NCBI GenBank assembly: GCA_029239545.1
Contig: JARBUQ010000366.1
Location: 1-5,805 of the forward strand
Direction: 5' to 3'
Source: Paenibacillus sp.
GTDB lineage: Bacteria; Bacillota; Bacilli; Paenibacillales; NBRC-103111
DNA: 5,805 bases
Part shown: positions 5,348 to 5,805 of the stretch, one piece after another
Position numbering within the stretch: the stretch's first letter is position 1
How the letters are laid out: each line of letters begins with the position of its first letter
Position numbers and translations under genes: made by a program
The notes under the pieces: model-generated
The model's input: the letters and a program-made list of their open reading frames with translations, nothing else
The model's database searches: none
Told to the model about the DNA's origin: nothing

Positions 5348-5378
5348 AAGCCTACACTGTCTGCTCCGTTCAAGGCTT
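5348..5378 (-). repeat. Second inverted repeat in the atpD-atpC spacer
   Basis: AAGCCT (5373-5378 on the minus strand) and AGGCTT (5348-5353) are perfect 6-nt arms separated by 19 nt. The arms are short and the loop long, so the structure is weaker than the hairpin next to the atpC ribosome binding site. No T-tract follows. Confidence 0.4.
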
Positions 5379-5414
5379 CTGCTGCAAAAATCACCTTGGA
5401 CGATCAGACAAAAA

Positions 5415-5805
5415 TTACTTCATGCTTTTTGCTTTTTCAACTGCTTCTTCGATCGCACCTACGAACAAGAAAGCTGCTTCTGGCAAATCGTCATGTTTAC
5501 CTTCAAGAATTTCCTTGAAAGAGCGTACAGTTTCTTTAACCGGAACATATTGTCCAGGGAAGCCGTTGAATTGCTCAGCAACGTGGAACGCCTGGGACAA
5601 ATAACGTTGGATCTTACGAGCGCGAAGAACGATGACTTTATCATCATCAGACAATTCGTCCATCCCGAGGATCGCGATAATATCTTGAAGCTCTTTGTAG
5701 CGCTGAAGAATTCTCTTAACGCCTTGAGCTACGTTGTAATGCTCTTCACCAACGATGTCCGGTTGCAGCAAGCGTGAGCTTGAAGCCAACGGGTCAACCG
5801 CAGGA
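5415..5805 (-). CDS. atpD: F1Fo ATP synthase beta subunit, C-terminal 129 residues (partial)
   Basis: The beta subunit carries the catalytic sites of F1. The frame is open to the right edge, so this is only the C-terminal part; codons run to 5804 and the stop is TAA at 5415-5417. The fragment opens with PAVDPLASSSRLLQPDIVG, the beta-subunit segment just before the C-terminal helical domain. It then contains HYNVAQGVKRILQRYKELQ, the torque-transmitting DELSDDD loop (DELSEED in many species), the VLRARKIQRYLSQ helix, and a C-terminus ending EEAVEKAKSMK. The nucleotide-binding P-loop would lie outside the window. An in-frame TTG at 5787-5789 is an internal codon, not a start. A 119-bp spacer separates it from atpC, longer than any gap inside the nuo cluster. 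Confidence 0.97.
   Translation of the reverse strand, partial: PAVDPLASSSRLLQPDIVGEEHYNVAQGVKRILQRYKELQDIIAILGMDELSDDDKVIVLRARKIQRYLSQAFHVAEQFNGFPGQYVPVKETVRSFKEILEGKHDDLPEAAFLFVGAIEEAVEKAKSMK

Noticed and set aside
5415..5789. A separate 124-residue gene starting with TTG at 5789
   Set aside because: The frame continues upstream to the window edge with beta-subunit sequence (PAVDP), so this is the truncated end of atpD.

Overview
The window is ordinary core energy metabolism from a low-to-moderate GC, Gram-positive bacterium of the order Bacillales. A Paenibacillus-like organism is my best guess. The evidence is strong AGGAGG-type ribosome binding sites, TTG and GTG starts, and NuoB/NuoD/AtpC proteins that resemble the Bacillus/Paenibacillus versions as I remember them. 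Every real gene is on the minus strand, so the region is read from right to left.

Layout in transcription order: the 3' end of atpD (F1 beta subunit, cut by the right edge), a 119-bp spacer with two inverted repeats, atpC (F1 epsilon subunit), and a strong intrinsic terminator that closes the ATP synthase operon. Next comes a 310-bp gene-free stretch holding a sigma-A-type promoter and a leader of about 140 nt. It is followed by the complex I genes nuoA, nuoB, nuoC, nuoD, nuoH, nuoI and the start of nuoJ (cut by the left edge). The nuo genes overlap or nearly touch: A/B by 16 bp, B/C by 4, D/H by 1 and I/J by 11, while C/D and H/I have gaps of 3 and 28 bp. This packing implies one transcript with translational coupling.

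Together the genes encode the two ends of oxidative phosphorylation. The Nuo complex pumps protons while reducing quinone, and the F1Fo ATP synthase uses the resulting gradient. nuoE, nuoF and nuoG, which make the NADH-oxidising module, are not between nuoD and nuoH, where the canonical order places them. This is the 11-subunit-type layout known from several Bacillales, and its electron donor is uncertain.

The most distinctive local feature is the roughly 110-residue N-terminal extension of NuoC. It is rich in Ala, Arg and Glu, contains an internal duplication, and its DNA is much more GC-rich than the flanks. AtpC also carries the residues associated with ATP binding in Bacillus epsilon subunits. 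I see no mobile element, CRISPR array, RNA gene, defence locus or clearly undescribed system here.
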